Shown: positions 1-9,499 of the stretch, in pieces | Numbering within the stretch: position 1 is the stretch's first letter | Layout: every line of letters starts with the position of its first letter | Position numbers and translations under genes: made by a program | DNA from: Flavisolibacter ginsenosidimutans | Lineage (GTDB): Bacteria > Bacteroidota > Bacteroidia > Chitinophagales > Chitinophagaceae | Assembly (NCBI RefSeq): GCF_007970805.1 | Contig: NZ_CP042433.1 | Span: 1,240,001 to 1,304,000, forward strand | Reading direction: 5' to 3' | Length of the DNA: 64,000 nt | The notes under the pieces: model-generated | The model's input: the letters and a program-made list of their open reading frames with translations, nothing else | Told to the model about the DNA's origin: nothing | Database searches by the model: none

Positions 1-841
1 TGACCACGCGGTCCTTTTTTCCTTTGGCTCTTTCCACAAAGAGTTGCATACGGTGCGGGTCAACGTGCGAGAGCTTTAGATGCACCACCTCTGAAACGCG
101 AAGACCGGCACTGTAAGCCGTAAAAAGGATGGCTTTGTGCTTCCGGTTGGTTAGAGCGTTAAAAAGCCTTCGTAGTTCTTCTTCCCCGAGTACCTTGGGC
201 AGCTTGAGCGGCTTTTTAGGCCGTGGCAGTTCAAAGAAAAGCGGCTCCCAGCCCAGAACCTTCTCGTAATAAAACTTCAGGGCGTTGATCCGGCTGTGAA
301 TGGTGGCCTCGGAGAGCTTTTCTGTTTCCATTAGATAAAGAAGATAGCGGCGCAATCGCTCCACCGTTAATTCGGCCACCCACTGTTTTCCCAAAATGCG
401 CAGCAGCGAAAGAAACTCGGTGCGGTAGGTACGGATCGTGCTGGGGCTGTAGCCCTTTAAAGTAAGCCTTTCTATAAAGAGACGGTAAGCTTGAAGGTTT
501 TCAGGACAAAGTTGTTTGTTTAACAGCAGCGACGCTTGCGTTTGGTTGACCGTGAACACGGTCGTTGTACCAGTGGCTCTTACCAGCAGTAGCGTCTTTC
601 GCTGTTCGAGGTAGCGCTTAAGAAGGCTTGTGTCAATTTCGACGTCCGCGCCTTTTAGTTTTTCAACCAGCGATCGGTAATGAAATTTGGTGAACGGCAC
701 GTACCAGGTGCGGTGTGTTCCGCTCCAGCGTGCCTGCGGTAGCGTACGAACAAGGCGCTCCAGTTCTCGTTCTTTAAATCTGAGGGCAATGCTTTCCTGA
801 CGGCGGTGATAAAGGGGTGCAAGACGAACGAGGAGCAACAT
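1..841 (-). CDS. Tyrosine recombinase/integrase, 3' end cut by window edge
   Basis: An open frame runs from an ATG at 841 leftward off the window (280 residues visible). It encodes a site-specific DNA recombinase of the phage-integrase/XerD family. The first ~80 residues form an extra N-terminal region (with a W-SGTHRTWYVPF stretch). A SAM-like core-binding domain follows (about residues 125-210, with YSPSTIRTYRTEF), and then the start of the catalytic domain with the box I motif GLRVSEV, whose Arg is the first catalytic residue. The visible part ends at AKGKKDRVV, the usual beta-hairpin before the catalytic Lys/HxxR/Tyr, so the remaining catalytic residues lie outside the window. It could be a mobile-element integrase or a domesticated XerD-like enzyme; the sequence does not decide between them. 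Confidence 0.9.
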   Translation of the reverse strand, partial: MLLLVRLAPLYHRRQESIALRFKERELERLVRTLPQARWSGTHRTWYVPFTKFHYRSLVEKLKGADVEIDTSLLKRYLEQRKTLLLVRATGTTTVFTVNQTQASLLLNKQLCPENLQAYRLFIERLTLKGYSPSTIRTYRTEFLSLLRILGKQWVAELTVERLRRYLLYLMETEKLSEATIHSRINALKFYYEKVLGWEPLFFELPRPKKPLKLPKVLGEEELRRLFNALTNRKHKAILFTAYSAGLRVSEVVHLKLSHVDPHRMQLFVERAKGKKDRVV

Positions 842-1339
842 AAGCAGCGGTTGTCACATAAAAATAATCCATTATTTCATTTGCACCTTGCCAATGGCAA
901 GCAATTAACTGTCCCAATTGTAAAGGAACCGTTAGCAGTCAAGCGCCTACTTTTCATGTAACCGCCTATGCAGGGCAAATCGCTCAATGGCTTCTACATC
1001 ATCCATTCGCAGGTTCGAATTCCCCCCGGTTGTTTCCACCAAACCCGGCGAGTCTATTCAAATTAACTCACATCTGAGATCATCTTATATTGATTAGATT
1101 AATTTACCTAAGTTATTCTCCTTCACTTTGCCCGGCGGCTGCCCCCACAACAAAGAACAGGAAACGCAGAAAGAAAACACAACCGGCTATGATGGTACTG
1201 TTAGTGCGGCACTTACACAGAAGCCATCCGGAATGCCAACAGCGGCCTTAAATATTCTTTCATACAGGAATAAAAAATGAGCATCCATGAAAGCAGAATC
1301 CAGGTAAGAATTTTTAGAATTAGTTTCAAAAATCAATTC
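842..1339. other. Intergenic region with a tRNA-like 3' fragment
   Basis: No convincing gene is seen here. At 1007-1041 there is a T-loop-like TTCGAAT followed by a C-rich run, GGTTGTTT and CCACCA, which resembles the 3' half of a tRNA. No matching acceptor, D or anticodon arms occur upstream, and the flanks of the T-loop do not form a good 5-bp stem. It lies next to the integrase, so a leftover attachment site is possible but not shown. Confidence 0.3.
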
Positions 1340-3025
1340 TTAAAATTCCAGCTTCCAAACCTTGTCGGAAGGAACTCCAGTTATTGTTTCTCCCGTTACA
1401 TAAATCGTGTTGTTCACCGAAATGACGGCGATGCCTCCTAAGGCAAACGGCAATACACCAATTGACCATGTGTTGCCCGTTATGTCGTAGATGTCAAATT
1501 TGTCAGTGCCGTTGCCAAAGAAAACAATCTTATTGCCTTTGAACACGGCCTTTGACCAACCTGTTGGGCGGAACAAGTACTGAGTGGTGCTGTTGCCGGT
1601 GTTGACATCTCGTATCTCTACCGAACAAGTGCCACCTCCACCCCAATAGATTTTGTTGCTTGCTACGATCCCAGCATGGTTGTATCTTCCTTCCTGCATT
1701 GTTGCTGTTGACCAGGTGTTGGTTGCGTTGTCGTAAATCTCAATTTCATTAAAAGGACCGTCATTAAGCCATGATGTCGATCCACCGGAAATGTAAACTT
1801 TGTTGTTCGCCGTAACAGCCACATGTCCTCTAACCTTGTATTGGCTGAGTGAGGCTGTTGACCAGGTATTGGTTGCAAGGTTATAGATATCCACTCTCCC
1901 CGCGCGGGCTTCACCACCCGAAAATCCACCATCGCCCCCGACAAAAAGAACGTTGTCGCCAACGGCTGCCGCAGCTATATCATCACCACCCAGGCTTAAA
2001 TGAGCCACCGTCCATGTATTGGTTGAAACATCATAAATATCTACTACGTCTGTCGGAACCGTCCCATCACTTATTTCACCACCGGCAAAAAATACTTTAT
2101 TGCCATTAGCAACAGCGGCAATCCTATGACGGGCAACACTTAATTCAGCCGTTGACCATTTATTGGTACTTATATCATAAATATCTACTCTTGAAGAGTG
2201 CGTGTAAACTACTCCTCCTGCAAATAGAATCTTGTTACCGGCTGAGGCAACAGCTATTGCCCCTCTTGCTTGCGAGAGTGTGCCAATGGGTATCAATTGT
2301 GCATTGACAAGAGGCCTGTTGCTATTGTCGCATGCAACCACAATTGCGGGATTGACGGTAATCTTTACCGTGTCTCTTGTAAACAAACTTTTTGAATCGG
2401 TTACTTTCAGTTCAAATTGGTACGTGCCTTCTGTAAGATTAGTGACCTGCGTCTGTATTGCAGCTGCGTTCGTGATGTTGAAAGATGAAGGACCTGTAAG
2501 CTTTGTCCATGAATAGCTCGTAATGTCATGATCAAGATCAGTAGAGCAACTTCCATCTAATGTCACTGCATTGGTGGGCAATGTAATGGTTCGGTCGGCA
2601 CCGGCACAGGCCACGGGCGGATGATTGCTTGTTGCAGTTGAATCTACCGTTATCATCACCGTATCTCTTGCAGATGCACCTTTATCATCGATTACCGTCA
2701 ATTCAAATTGATAGGCTCCCAGTTTCAGGTTCTTCACAATTGTAGTTGCAGCGGTGGCACTCGCGATTGTGAAAGAAGCAGGACCGGTTAACTTTGTCCA
2801 CTGCCATGCATTGATCTTCCCGTCCGGATCGCTGGACTTGCTGCCATCCAACAAGACACTATCCAATGGTAAAGTAATAGCCATGTCCGGCCCAGCTAAA
2901 GCTATAGGTTGGTTTTGGGCTATACAACTTTCACATGACATCTCTCTTTTGCAGGATAGACAAATACACGCAACGAAAAGGGAGGTGATAAACCCCTGTA
3001 CAAACTTCCATTGCATATGAATCAA
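1340..3025 (-). CDS. Secreted lipoprotein with two PKD-like domains and kelch repeats
   Basis: The 561-residue product starts with a hydrophobic signal ending in LSC-KRE, typical of a Bacteroidota lipoprotein; a second in-frame Met at residue 4 is an equally good start. Two homologous PKD/K319L-like immunoglobulin-fold domains follow (about residues 40-128 and 133-228, each with LDGS, WTKLTGP and GTYQFELxVxD motifs). The C-terminal ~330 residues hold about six kelch repeats (FAGG...VDIYD...TNTWSTA), which would fold as a beta-propeller. Kelch propellers in surface lipoproteins usually bind proteins or glycans; no catalytic motif is visible, so the role is inferred to be adhesion or binding. 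It stands alone with the same orientation as the genes downstream to 6.9 kb. Confidence 0.85.
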   Translation of the reverse strand: MIHMQWKFVQGFITSLFVACICLSCKREMSCESCIAQNQPIALAGPDMAITLPLDSVLLDGSKSSDPDGKINAWQWTKLTGPASFTIASATAATTIVKNLKLGAYQFELTVIDDKGASARDTVMITVDSTATSNHPPVACAGADRTITLPTNAVTLDGSCSTDLDHDITSYSWTKLTGPSSFNITNAAAIQTQVTNLTEGTYQFELKVTDSKSLFTRDTVKITVNPAIVVACDNSNRPLVNAQLIPIGTLSQARGAIAVASAGNKILFAGGVVYTHSSRVDIYDISTNKWSTAELSVARHRIAAVANGNKVFFAGGEISDGTVPTDVVDIYDVSTNTWTVAHLSLGGDDIAAAAVGDNVLFVGGDGGFSGGEARAGRVDIYNLATNTWSTASLSQYKVRGHVAVTANNKVYISGGSTSWLNDGPFNEIEIYDNATNTWSTATMQEGRYNHAGIVASNKIYWGGGGTCSVEIRDVNTGNSTTQYLFRPTGWSKAVFKGNKIVFFGNGTDKFDIYDITGNTWSIGVLPFALGGIAVISVNNTIYVTGETITGVPSDKVWKLEF

Positions 3026-3381
3026 ATTGAAGTTTGAATATGCTTTACCCGGGGAAAGGAAGCGGTCCTGTTAAAGCTACTGAACTTTCTTTTCATAATG
3101 ATGCTTTTGAATGTCTCTACGCTTTATCAGGCACTATCCTAACGTGCAACGTTGGTCTAACTGGACATTACGATGGCTGCAAGCATGCGACCTGTGGCTA
3201 TGGCAGCTGGTGAACAAGTGCTGACCAATAGAACAACATTGAATTGCCCAGCTACGATATCAGATCCGTTAATCACCGGGTGCCCCCTTTGTATGTTCTG
3301 CTCCACTTCCACGGGCAAAAGAAAAATGCCCTCACCATGTGGAGAGCATTTTTTGCAAGGCAGTTGCTGCTATGCGATGCC
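3026..3381. other. Intergenic region without a supported gene
   Basis: The stretch separates the PKD/kelch gene from the PepSY-like gene. Short open frames exist on the + strand but have no recognisable domain or start context. The only structured element is the terminator hairpin at 3325-3350. Confidence 0.5.
3325..3350 (-). terminator. Rho-independent terminator after the PepSY-like gene
   Basis: Read on the minus strand, a stem of AATGC/GCATT continuing into CTC/GAG (one mismatch) is followed by TTTTTCTTTT. It lies about 30 bases past the stop of the gene at 3382-3873. Confidence 0.6.
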
Positions 3382-3873
3382 TTAGCCTTTTAAATGATCT
3401 TCCACAATCTCTGTTTCCTGGTTTACCACATGCACAACTTTCCAGCTTTTTGCATCTTCAATGGTAATGAGATAGGCTGTTGTATTGTTAAACGTTACTT
3501 CCTTTGCCGACTTGATCGTATAATCGTAATACCTGCTTTTCACCAATCGCCGAACGTCACTGTTTAACTCTTTCTCGCTATAAAATTTGATTGAACCATC
3601 GTTATTTCCTTTGCTATCCAAGAAGACGGTGAAATCCATGACAGCATCCGCATAGCGTACCACGTATCCTGTCTTAGTTGAAGCCCATTTTGCATCTTTT
3701 ATCAATGGATTGCCGGCATAAAAACTCTTGATTGCTTTTGGCAAAGGAGCCGGTTTGCTTACTGATGTTTCCGTTGGCGTCGTTGTTTTGAATGAAACCT
3801 GCTGTGCATTCTGGGCATTTAAAAAAAATGTGCTGCCTACTGTTACTGCCAGAAGAAAAAATTGCTTTTTCAT
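3382..3873 (-). CDS. Secreted PepSY-like (BLIP-fold) protein
   Basis: A 163-residue protein with a clear signal peptide (KKQFFLLAVTVGSTFFLNAQ). After a Thr/Pro-rich linker it holds one repeat-like alpha/beta domain with AIKSFYAGNPLIKDAKW, GYVVRYADAVMDFTVFLDSKGN and YLITIEDAKSWKVVHV. This matches the pattern of the PepSY-like/DUF2874 proteins that are abundant in Bacteroidota and whose function is unknown. It is monocistronic, with its own terminator about 30 bases past the stop. No catalytic residues are seen; family assignment is from pattern only. Confidence 0.75.
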   Translation of the reverse strand: MKKQFFLLAVTVGSTFFLNAQNAQQVSFKTTTPTETSVSKPAPLPKAIKSFYAGNPLIKDAKWASTKTGYVVRYADAVMDFTVFLDSKGNNDGSIKFYSEKELNSDVRRLVKSRYYDYTIKSAKEVTFNNTTAYLITIEDAKSWKVVHVVNQETEIVEDHLKG

Positions 3874-4045
3874 ATAATTCGTTTTTGGGTGAATGTTTGT
3901 GTCGATTGCAGGTTAAAACTACCTTGATGAAAAACCCAAAACGAGGCATAGGGAGCAGTTTGCGGATTTAAGCAGTAGTTGGCAGGTATGAAAGAGTTTT
4001 TGAAGGCAAGGAAACGAGGGAAGATAAAAAAGGCCCGGAGCATGG

Positions 4046-4786
4046 TTAGAATAATTTCAATAGCGCTTCCTTTCTACTTCGTGATACATTTACCGTACTT
4101 CCATCTGTCATCACCAAATACCCACCCTCGCCGCGGACATACTTGGTCACCTCGTTTAAATTGACAACATAAGAATGATGGACACGGACAAATGACAGAA
4201 AGTCACGGAGTTGTTCTTCCATTTCCTTTAAGGTGCGGCAGGCCGTCACCTTTGTTTTGTTTTTTAAAAACAGATGCGTGTAATTGTCGTCAGCCTCGCA
4301 ACGAACAACATTGTCTGCGGCGATCATTTCAAAGCCTTCTACTGTTGGCACGGCAATCTTGTTAAAAGGATGATCATTGTTTTGGAGCCTCTTGAGCAGC
4401 ATTTGAAATTGTTCCGCTACCGGTAAAGGCCGTTGCTCTTCTACTTTTTTTACTGCGATGGCTAATTCGGTTGGGTCAATGGGCTTCAGCAAATAATCCA
4501 GTGCACTAAAGCGAATGGCCTTGATGGCGTATTGGTCATAACTGGTAGTAAAGATGATGGCGAATGAAATCTCAGTAAAATGTTCCAGCAGTTCAAACCC
4601 ATTCATGCCGGGCATTTCAATGTCCAAAAAAATTAGATCGGGCTTTTGCTTTTTGATGGCTTGGAGTCCTTCATTGGCCGAACGGCATTGCGCAATGATT
4701 TGAACACCTGGACAATATTCTTTCAGCAATATGCTAAGCGTATCGAGGCAATGGAGTTCATCGTCTATCAAGATAGCTTTAATCAT
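4046..4786 (-). CDS. LytTR-family response regulator
   Basis: 246 residues. The N-terminal receiver domain (about 1-120) has the acidic pair DD at 8-9, the phosphoacceptor Asp55 in LIFLDIEMPG, a Thr in TTSYD and the Lys in LLKPID. The C-terminal LytTR DNA-binding domain (about 145-246) has VVRCEADDNYTHLFL, RTLKEMEEQL and FVRVHHSYVVNL. It would act as a transcription factor when phosphorylated by the kinase encoded just upstream; its start codon overlaps the end of that gene by 8 bases, indicating translational coupling. Targets are not visible from sequence. Confidence 0.95.
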   Translation of the reverse strand: MIKAILIDDELHCLDTLSILLKEYCPGVQIIAQCRSANEGLQAIKKQKPDLIFLDIEMPGMNGFELLEHFTEISFAIIFTTSYDQYAIKAIRFSALDYLLKPIDPTELAIAVKKVEEQRPLPVAEQFQMLLKRLQNNDHPFNKIAVPTVEGFEMIAADNVVRCEADDNYTHLFLKNKTKVTACRTLKEMEEQLRDFLSFVRVHHSYVVNLNEVTKYVRGEGGYLVMTDGSTVNVSRSRKEALLKLF

Positions 4787-6899
4787 ACCGCAAAGGAATT
4801 TTGAGCACGACTTCCGTTCCTCCGGCCGAGCTGTCTGGAAGCGTTAGATCGTTTATGATTACTGCGTCTTTCGGCTCGCTGCCTCGGTTCAGCATTGAAA
4901 TACGTGCAACAGTAATGCGCAGCCCCATGGATTTGTACAGCGGAGCCGATTTGTTTTTTAGTGCCGCGGCTTTTTCACGGCCTACGCCGTCATCGGTAAT
5001 CCTGCAGAGCAAGGTGGTTGCCTCATCGGTAATCTCAATATTTAGGTGTCCTTTTTCGGGCTTGTGCATCAGCCCGTGCCAAATCGCATTTTCGACATAA
5101 GGCTGAATAAGCAGTGGCGGCACTTTGATGTTCGTTTGGTCAAGGTTTTCGTCAACCCAAACGTTGTAGATAAAATGATGGTCAAAGCGCAGCGCTTCCA
5201 GTTCCAAATACAATTTCAGCGCTTCTATTTCGCTTTCAAGCGGGATTAGCGGGGATTGTGAATTTTGAAGAATCATTCGCACGAGGCGCGAAAATTTGGT
5301 GAGGTAGGACGACGCCTCGCTTTTTTTGTTTTGCAGGATAAAGTGATTGATGGAGTTAAGGGAATTGAAAATAAAGTGGGGGTTCATCTGTGCACGCAAA
5401 GCCTGCATTTCGAGCTCCGATGCCTGCTGCTCCCATCCTAATTTTTGCAGCTGCTGTTCGTGTTGCAGCTTTTGTTTCTCGTGCTTGCGCCTGAGTGTCA
5501 CGTTGCGAATGATTACCCCCGACAACAGCGTTAACAAAAAAAGGCCGGTAAACAACGCTTTGCGAAACAGTGCCTCCTTTTGTAACGTCGCTTGCTGCAG
5601 TCTTTTTTCTTCGTTGATAGCGGCAATTTTTTGTTCGTAATTATAAGCGGCGAAACGACCCTTAGCCTGGTCGTTTAACACTTCATCCTTCATGATTATG
5701 TACTGCCGAAAATAAAAATTAGCGCTGTCTGCTTGATGCAACTTGTCAAAAACGGTCGAAAGAATTTGGTAACCGTCGCGGATAAATTGTTTGGCTTTTG
5801 TTTGAAGAGCGATGTTCAGGCCCTCGCGACCGTATCGCAAAGCTTCAGCATTGTTGCCCAAGCCCACATAAGCTTTACCGACATCAAGTAATGAACGCAT
5901 GATTTCGTTGCGGTCGTTCAGCCTGAGGTGTTCCGCAAGACCGAGTTTGAAATTTTGAAGTGCGTGCACATAGTCCTTTTGTTCAAGGTAACACTCGCCG
6001 CTGCTAATCCACCACACCCGCATGTTTTGCGGTTTGTCATTTTCCGGTTTAAACAAGTTGTAATAATGCCAGGCCGAATCGAATTGGTGCAAATGACTAA
6101 AGGCTTCGGTAAACTCCATTTTGAACCAAATGTCTTCATCGCCATCCAGCCTGTGTTTTTTCGTCTCTTCATCGTCTGTCTCCAATACGTTGCGGAAATA
6201 GCGTAAAGCCGCACGGTAATCTTCGATTAATTCATACAATTGGGCAAAACAATAAAGCGAAGTAGATATCCAAATTTTGTTTTTTGTTTTTAAAGCGAAG
6301 TCCCTTTCTTTCTGCGCGGCCTGAAAACCTTTTTCGTAGTTGCCGCTTTGGCGATAAACAGCATAAATGGACCCTATTGCGTCGGCCATGTCACTTTCGT
6401 TCCCGGTTTGTTTCGCCAGTGCCAGTTGCTTTTGTGAATACACCATGGCCTCGTCAAAGCGGCTCTGTGAAAAAACGGTGTACCATAAATAAACGTATAA
6501 TGTGTACAGCCCTTCTTTGTTCGGCGTCTTTTCAAACCAGCTGAGTGATTCCCTTCCCAACTCTTCCGATTTGACAAAGTCGTCGTCAAAATGTTTGGCA
6601 ATTTGCGATTGCCGCGAATACGCTACCGCAATACCGTGGACGTAATGATTGCTTTTTGCATTCTGCAAGGCCAGGCTTGCATACCAAACAGCGGAATCTT
6701 TTTTGTCGGCGAGAATGTATTGATAGCCGATGTTATTCAGGCAATCAATGCGAAGCGTATCGTGTAGCGTGAGCAAAACACTGGAAAGGCTGTCAATTTG
6801 CTTTGGCTGGCCAAAAAGAGAAAGTGGTACCAATAGGCAGCCAATAAGGTATCCTTTGCAGCGCTGTGGAAATTGCCTTTTATGAGGATGTAAACTCAT
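4779..6899 (-). CDS. LytS-type sensor histidine kinase with TPR sensor region
   Basis: 706 residues. A signal/anchor segment near residues 15-30 is followed by a long helical region (about 35-430) with tetratricopeptide-like repeats, a single membrane helix at about 445-462, a short coiled coil and a His_kinase (PF06580-type) domain. The phosphoacceptor His508 sits in MNPHFIFNSLNSI. The ATP-binding part follows with PPLLIQPYVENAIWHG (N box) and DDGVGR (G box). The topology puts the TPR region outside the cytoplasmic membrane and the kinase inside, a common Bacteroidota arrangement. It forms an operon with the LytTR regulator at 4046-4786. Confidence 0.95.
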   Translation of the reverse strand: MSLHPHKRQFPQRCKGYLIGCLLVPLSLFGQPKQIDSLSSVLLTLHDTLRIDCLNNIGYQYILADKKDSAVWYASLALQNAKSNHYVHGIAVAYSRQSQIAKHFDDDFVKSEELGRESLSWFEKTPNKEGLYTLYVYLWYTVFSQSRFDEAMVYSQKQLALAKQTGNESDMADAIGSIYAVYRQSGNYEKGFQAAQKERDFALKTKNKIWISTSLYCFAQLYELIEDYRAALRYFRNVLETDDEETKKHRLDGDEDIWFKMEFTEAFSHLHQFDSAWHYYNLFKPENDKPQNMRVWWISSGECYLEQKDYVHALQNFKLGLAEHLRLNDRNEIMRSLLDVGKAYVGLGNNAEALRYGREGLNIALQTKAKQFIRDGYQILSTVFDKLHQADSANFYFRQYIIMKDEVLNDQAKGRFAAYNYEQKIAAINEEKRLQQATLQKEALFRKALFTGLFLLTLLSGVIIRNVTLRRKHEKQKLQHEQQLQKLGWEQQASELEMQALRAQMNPHFIFNSLNSINHFILQNKKSEASSYLTKFSRLVRMILQNSQSPLIPLESEIEALKLYLELEALRFDHHFIYNVWVDENLDQTNIKVPPLLIQPYVENAIWHGLMHKPEKGHLNIEITDEATTLLCRITDDGVGREKAAALKNKSAPLYKSMGLRITVARISMLNRGSEPKDAVIINDLTLPDSSAGGTEVVLKIPLRYD

Positions 6900-7359
6900 A
6901 GCGGCACTTTATAATAGTAAGGTACATCATCTGTACAAGGATTCCATCTTTAAAGCTATTGACCCTCACACGCTTTGCTAAGCAATGCTGGGTAATTTGC
7001 GGATCCTCGAAGCAATTGGCGCTTTTCCTTGAGTCGTTGACAATTGCCCGAGAAGACGTGCAGCCTGTTCGAAGGCGGTGTAAGTATACTCAGAGCTATA
7101 TAAATGAAATTGCCGTAAATTTTTTAGTCGGGTGATTACTGGTTGTCGTAGCATTCTTGCAACTAGAAATAAAGCGCATTGACCAGTGATACAGCGAAGG
7201 TTTAAAATTAAGACGGCTTAGCTCTTGTCCAGCCACCCCTCGAATTCCACGGATTACCCTCCATTTTGGGTACTTTACTCATTTACCCTTCTTATTTGAT
7301 GTCTTGGAGAATAGCTTGGGGTTTTAATTCATTTATCCATAATTATAAAATAAAAGATT
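6900..7359. other. Divergent intergenic region between kinase and haloperoxidase genes
   Basis: This 460-base stretch should hold the promoters of the divergent kinase-regulator operon and the lipoprotein gene at 7360. An imperfect repeat of TACCC/GGGTA type lies near 7255-7290, but I cannot assign it to a regulator. No coding potential is recognised. Confidence 0.4.
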
Positions 7360-8721
7360 ATGAAAATTCAAATGAAAGCTGTTCTTATGCTTATGACTGC
7401 ATTCGCTGTTTTGAATAGCGGCTGCAAAAAGAACGGGATTACGAATTCGTCGTTCGATGAGCCGGTTACAGACGCGTTTAGTGCAGATGTTCAGAACGCT
7501 CCACTTATAAAGTTTGGAGCGGATGTCCCTGCAAAGTGGTATGCCCTTGCAATTAACCTTTCCCGCACGACACCTAACCAAAGCCCTGGCCCCATTAATT
7601 CACGAGCATTCGGTTATATGGGGCTTGCCCTATATGAATCAGTTATGCCAGGCATTCCCGGAGATAAATCTATGCAGAGCCAGCTCAATGAAATGCCTGC
7701 GCTGCCACAAGTAGTTCACGGAGAGAAATATTTTTATCCTTCTTGTGCCAATGCTGCTTTGGCGAACATGGTTCATCACATGTTTGGCAATACTTCTTCT
7801 GCACAAAATTTTACGATTGATTCCTTAGAAGCTTCACTCAACACCTTGTTTGCATCAATGGTTTCAAAGGACGTGTTAGACCGTTCGCTAAAGTTTGGCC
7901 GGGATATATCAAATGCTATTTATTCATGGTCTGTTTCCGATGGCGGAGATAAGGCTTACCTTAATCCATTTCCATCAACCTATGTTCCTCCGGTAGGTCC
8001 GGGATTATGGGTTCCCCAGCCAGGTCAACTCGCTCAACTTCCGTCTTGGGGCAATAACAGAACTTTTATAAAGAACAATGCTGCAAGTACGCAACCGCCC
8101 CCACCCCCCGCGTATTCTACCGAGTCTTCGTCAAAATTCTACCAGGAGGAATTAGCCGTGTATCATGAATCAATCAACCAGAATCCTGAGCATATTATTA
8201 TTGCTAAGTATTGGGCTGCTTTGCCTGGCCCAAGCGTGTCAATTTCCGTTTTAAGTTCTGTGCTTGCCAGCAAAAATTCGAATCTTGCAGTTGCGGCTGA
8301 AGCCTATTGCAAAGTGGGTATTGCAATTGCCGATGCTATCGTATCCTGTTATAAAACCAAATACCAGTATAACCAGGAAAGGCCAATAACTTTTATCAGG
8401 GCCAACTTTAATTCGACATGGGTTCCAACATTACCCACGCCACCGTTCCCCGACTACACCTCCGCGCATTCAGTGCAGGCGGGCGCTTCTGCAAGAGTGC
8501 TTGCAGATATTTTTGGTAACAATACTACTTTCACAGACAATACGATTAACAGTCTCGGATTTACTCCACGGATATTTACAAAATTTTCTGATTTTGCAAA
8601 TGAACTTGCGCTTTCGCGTTTTTATGCCGGAATACACGTGCTTACCTCTAATTTGGTTGGTTTAGACCAGGGAAATCTCGTTGGCATGCATGTGAGCGCA
8701 CTTAAGTTTAAAAATGATTAA
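7360..8721 (+). CDS. Vanadium-dependent haloperoxidase / PAP2-type lipoprotein
   Basis: 453 residues with a lipoprotein signal (lipidated Cys22 in LNSGC-KK). The C-terminal half carries the three-part PAP2/vanadate-binding signature: Lys and Arg in KTKYQYNQERP (R341, P342), SAHS at 368-371 in place of PSGH, and SRFYAGIH at 419-426. These residues bind phosphate or vanadate in vanadium haloperoxidases and class-C acid phosphatases. The long N-terminal all-helical part resembles the haloperoxidase subfamily more than small PAP2 phosphatases. Whether it halogenates or dephosphorylates cannot be read from sequence. The protein is expected at the periplasmic or outer face. Monocistronic and divergent from the LytS/LytR operon. 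Confidence 0.88.
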   Translation: MKIQMKAVLMLMTAFAVLNSGCKKNGITNSSFDEPVTDAFSADVQNAPLIKFGADVPAKWYALAINLSRTTPNQSPGPINSRAFGYMGLALYESVMPGIPGDKSMQSQLNEMPALPQVVHGEKYFYPSCANAALANMVHHMFGNTSSAQNFTIDSLEASLNTLFASMVSKDVLDRSLKFGRDISNAIYSWSVSDGGDKAYLNPFPSTYVPPVGPGLWVPQPGQLAQLPSWGNNRTFIKNNAASTQPPPPPAYSTESSSKFYQEELAVYHESINQNPEHIIIAKYWAALPGPSVSISVLSSVLASKNSNLAVAAEAYCKVGIAIADAIVSCYKTKYQYNQERPITFIRANFNSTWVPTLPTPPFPDYTSAHSVQAGASARVLADIFGNNTTFTDNTINSLGFTPRIFTKFSDFANELALSRFYAGIHVLTSNLVGLDQGNLVGMHVSALKFKND

Positions 8722-9139
8722 CCGGAAAAGATTCCTGAGTATGTTATTGACCCGAGCATAAAACTCAATTCCTTTTTCGTTCCTTCGGGAAGATTCTTGG
8801 CCAGGACAATGAAAACCGGAAATTTTTCACACCCAAATACTCCATTAAAATAACGACTTGAATATAACAGTGATAAAATTTATGGAGGTATTTGCATCCT
8901 TACTATGGAGGGTTTCATGGGTAGTAGCTTGGGTTTCTTCTTTCTTCTTTCTTCTTTCTCCTTTTTCTTGTGTTCTTCGCGAGAAAATAGAAGCAGGGGT
9001 GAAATAATAGCGAGGCAGATATTGTGAACCTTGTGCCGGAAGAGGAACCAAAAAAGACGTTCGTACAAGAAGAACGAGGGTGCTAAATGAAACAAGCCGG
9101 GAAATTACTCCCGGCTTTTAACTATATTTCTTAAGGTAA
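8722..9139. other. Intergenic region with a pyrimidine-rich microsatellite-like run
   Basis: After the haloperoxidase stop there is a TTCTTTC-type imperfect repeat around 8936-8967 and a terminator hairpin at 9095-9118. An in-frame continuation after the stop (about 40 codons to 8850) has no domain I recognise. Nothing else is supported. Confidence 0.4.
9095..9118 (-). terminator. Hairpin downstream of small lipoprotein gene
   Basis: A perfect 9-bp stem (AAGCCGGGA / TCCCGGCTT) with a 6-base loop lies 22 bases past the stop of the gene at 9140-9499. The T-run after it on the minus strand is short (GTTTCATTT), so it may be an imperfect intrinsic terminator. Confidence 0.55.
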
Positions 9140-9499
9140 CTACTTTAGGATTTGGAATTGTGAGCTACTCGTCCCGCCATTCTGGTCAGAGACATTCATG
9201 ATTATAGTTGTGTTTGCGGTTATACCTGTAATTGGATATGAAAAATCATATTCTTTCTTGTTCTTTGCGGTTGTTTGATCAACCAAAAACGGATTTGAAT
9301 CCCCTTGTTTGGTCAGTGTTACCTGTGCTAATGAGATTTGGGATGAAATGTGCCCGGTGAGAGTAAATTGCCCGCTTGATGCGGTGCCCTGGCTTGCGTT
9401 GTTTGTATAGGTAACCTGGGGTTTTGAAACATCCTTTTTACACGAGGTAAAAATTAAAAACGTAGTTACTAACAGGAGTAAAATTGATTTTGTTTTCAT
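9140..9499 (-). CDS. Small lipoprotein of unknown function
   Basis: 119 residues with a classic Bacteroidota lipoprotein signal (LIFTSCKKD). The rest is Ser/Thr/Asn-rich with alternating hydrophobics (FTLTGHISSQISLAQVTLTKQG and a final TTIIMNVSDQNGGTSSSQFQI), which suggests a single beta-sandwich domain. I do not recognise the family. It has its own terminator and no neighbours in its operon. Confidence 0.75.
   Translation of the reverse strand: MKTKSILLLLVTTFLIFTSCKKDVSKPQVTYTNNASQGTASSGQFTLTGHISSQISLAQVTLTKQGDSNPFLVDQTTAKNKKEYDFSYPITGITANTTIIMNVSDQNGGTSSSQFQILK

Noticed and set aside
1007-1041. Complete tRNA gene
   Set aside because: Only a T-loop-like and CCA-like segment is present; no acceptor, D or anticodon arm pairs upstream.
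7255-7290. TACCC/GGGTA repeats as a LytTR binding site
   Set aside because: The repeats are short and imperfect, and the regulator's consensus is unknown; not enough to call.
8722-8853. Read-through extension after the haloperoxidase stop
   Set aside because: About 40 in-frame codons follow the stop, but the haloperoxidase already ends at its normal C-terminus and the extension has no domain.
8936-8967. TTCTTTC run as a phase-variable repeat
   Set aside because: The repeat is imperfect and lies in no gene or promoter I can name.
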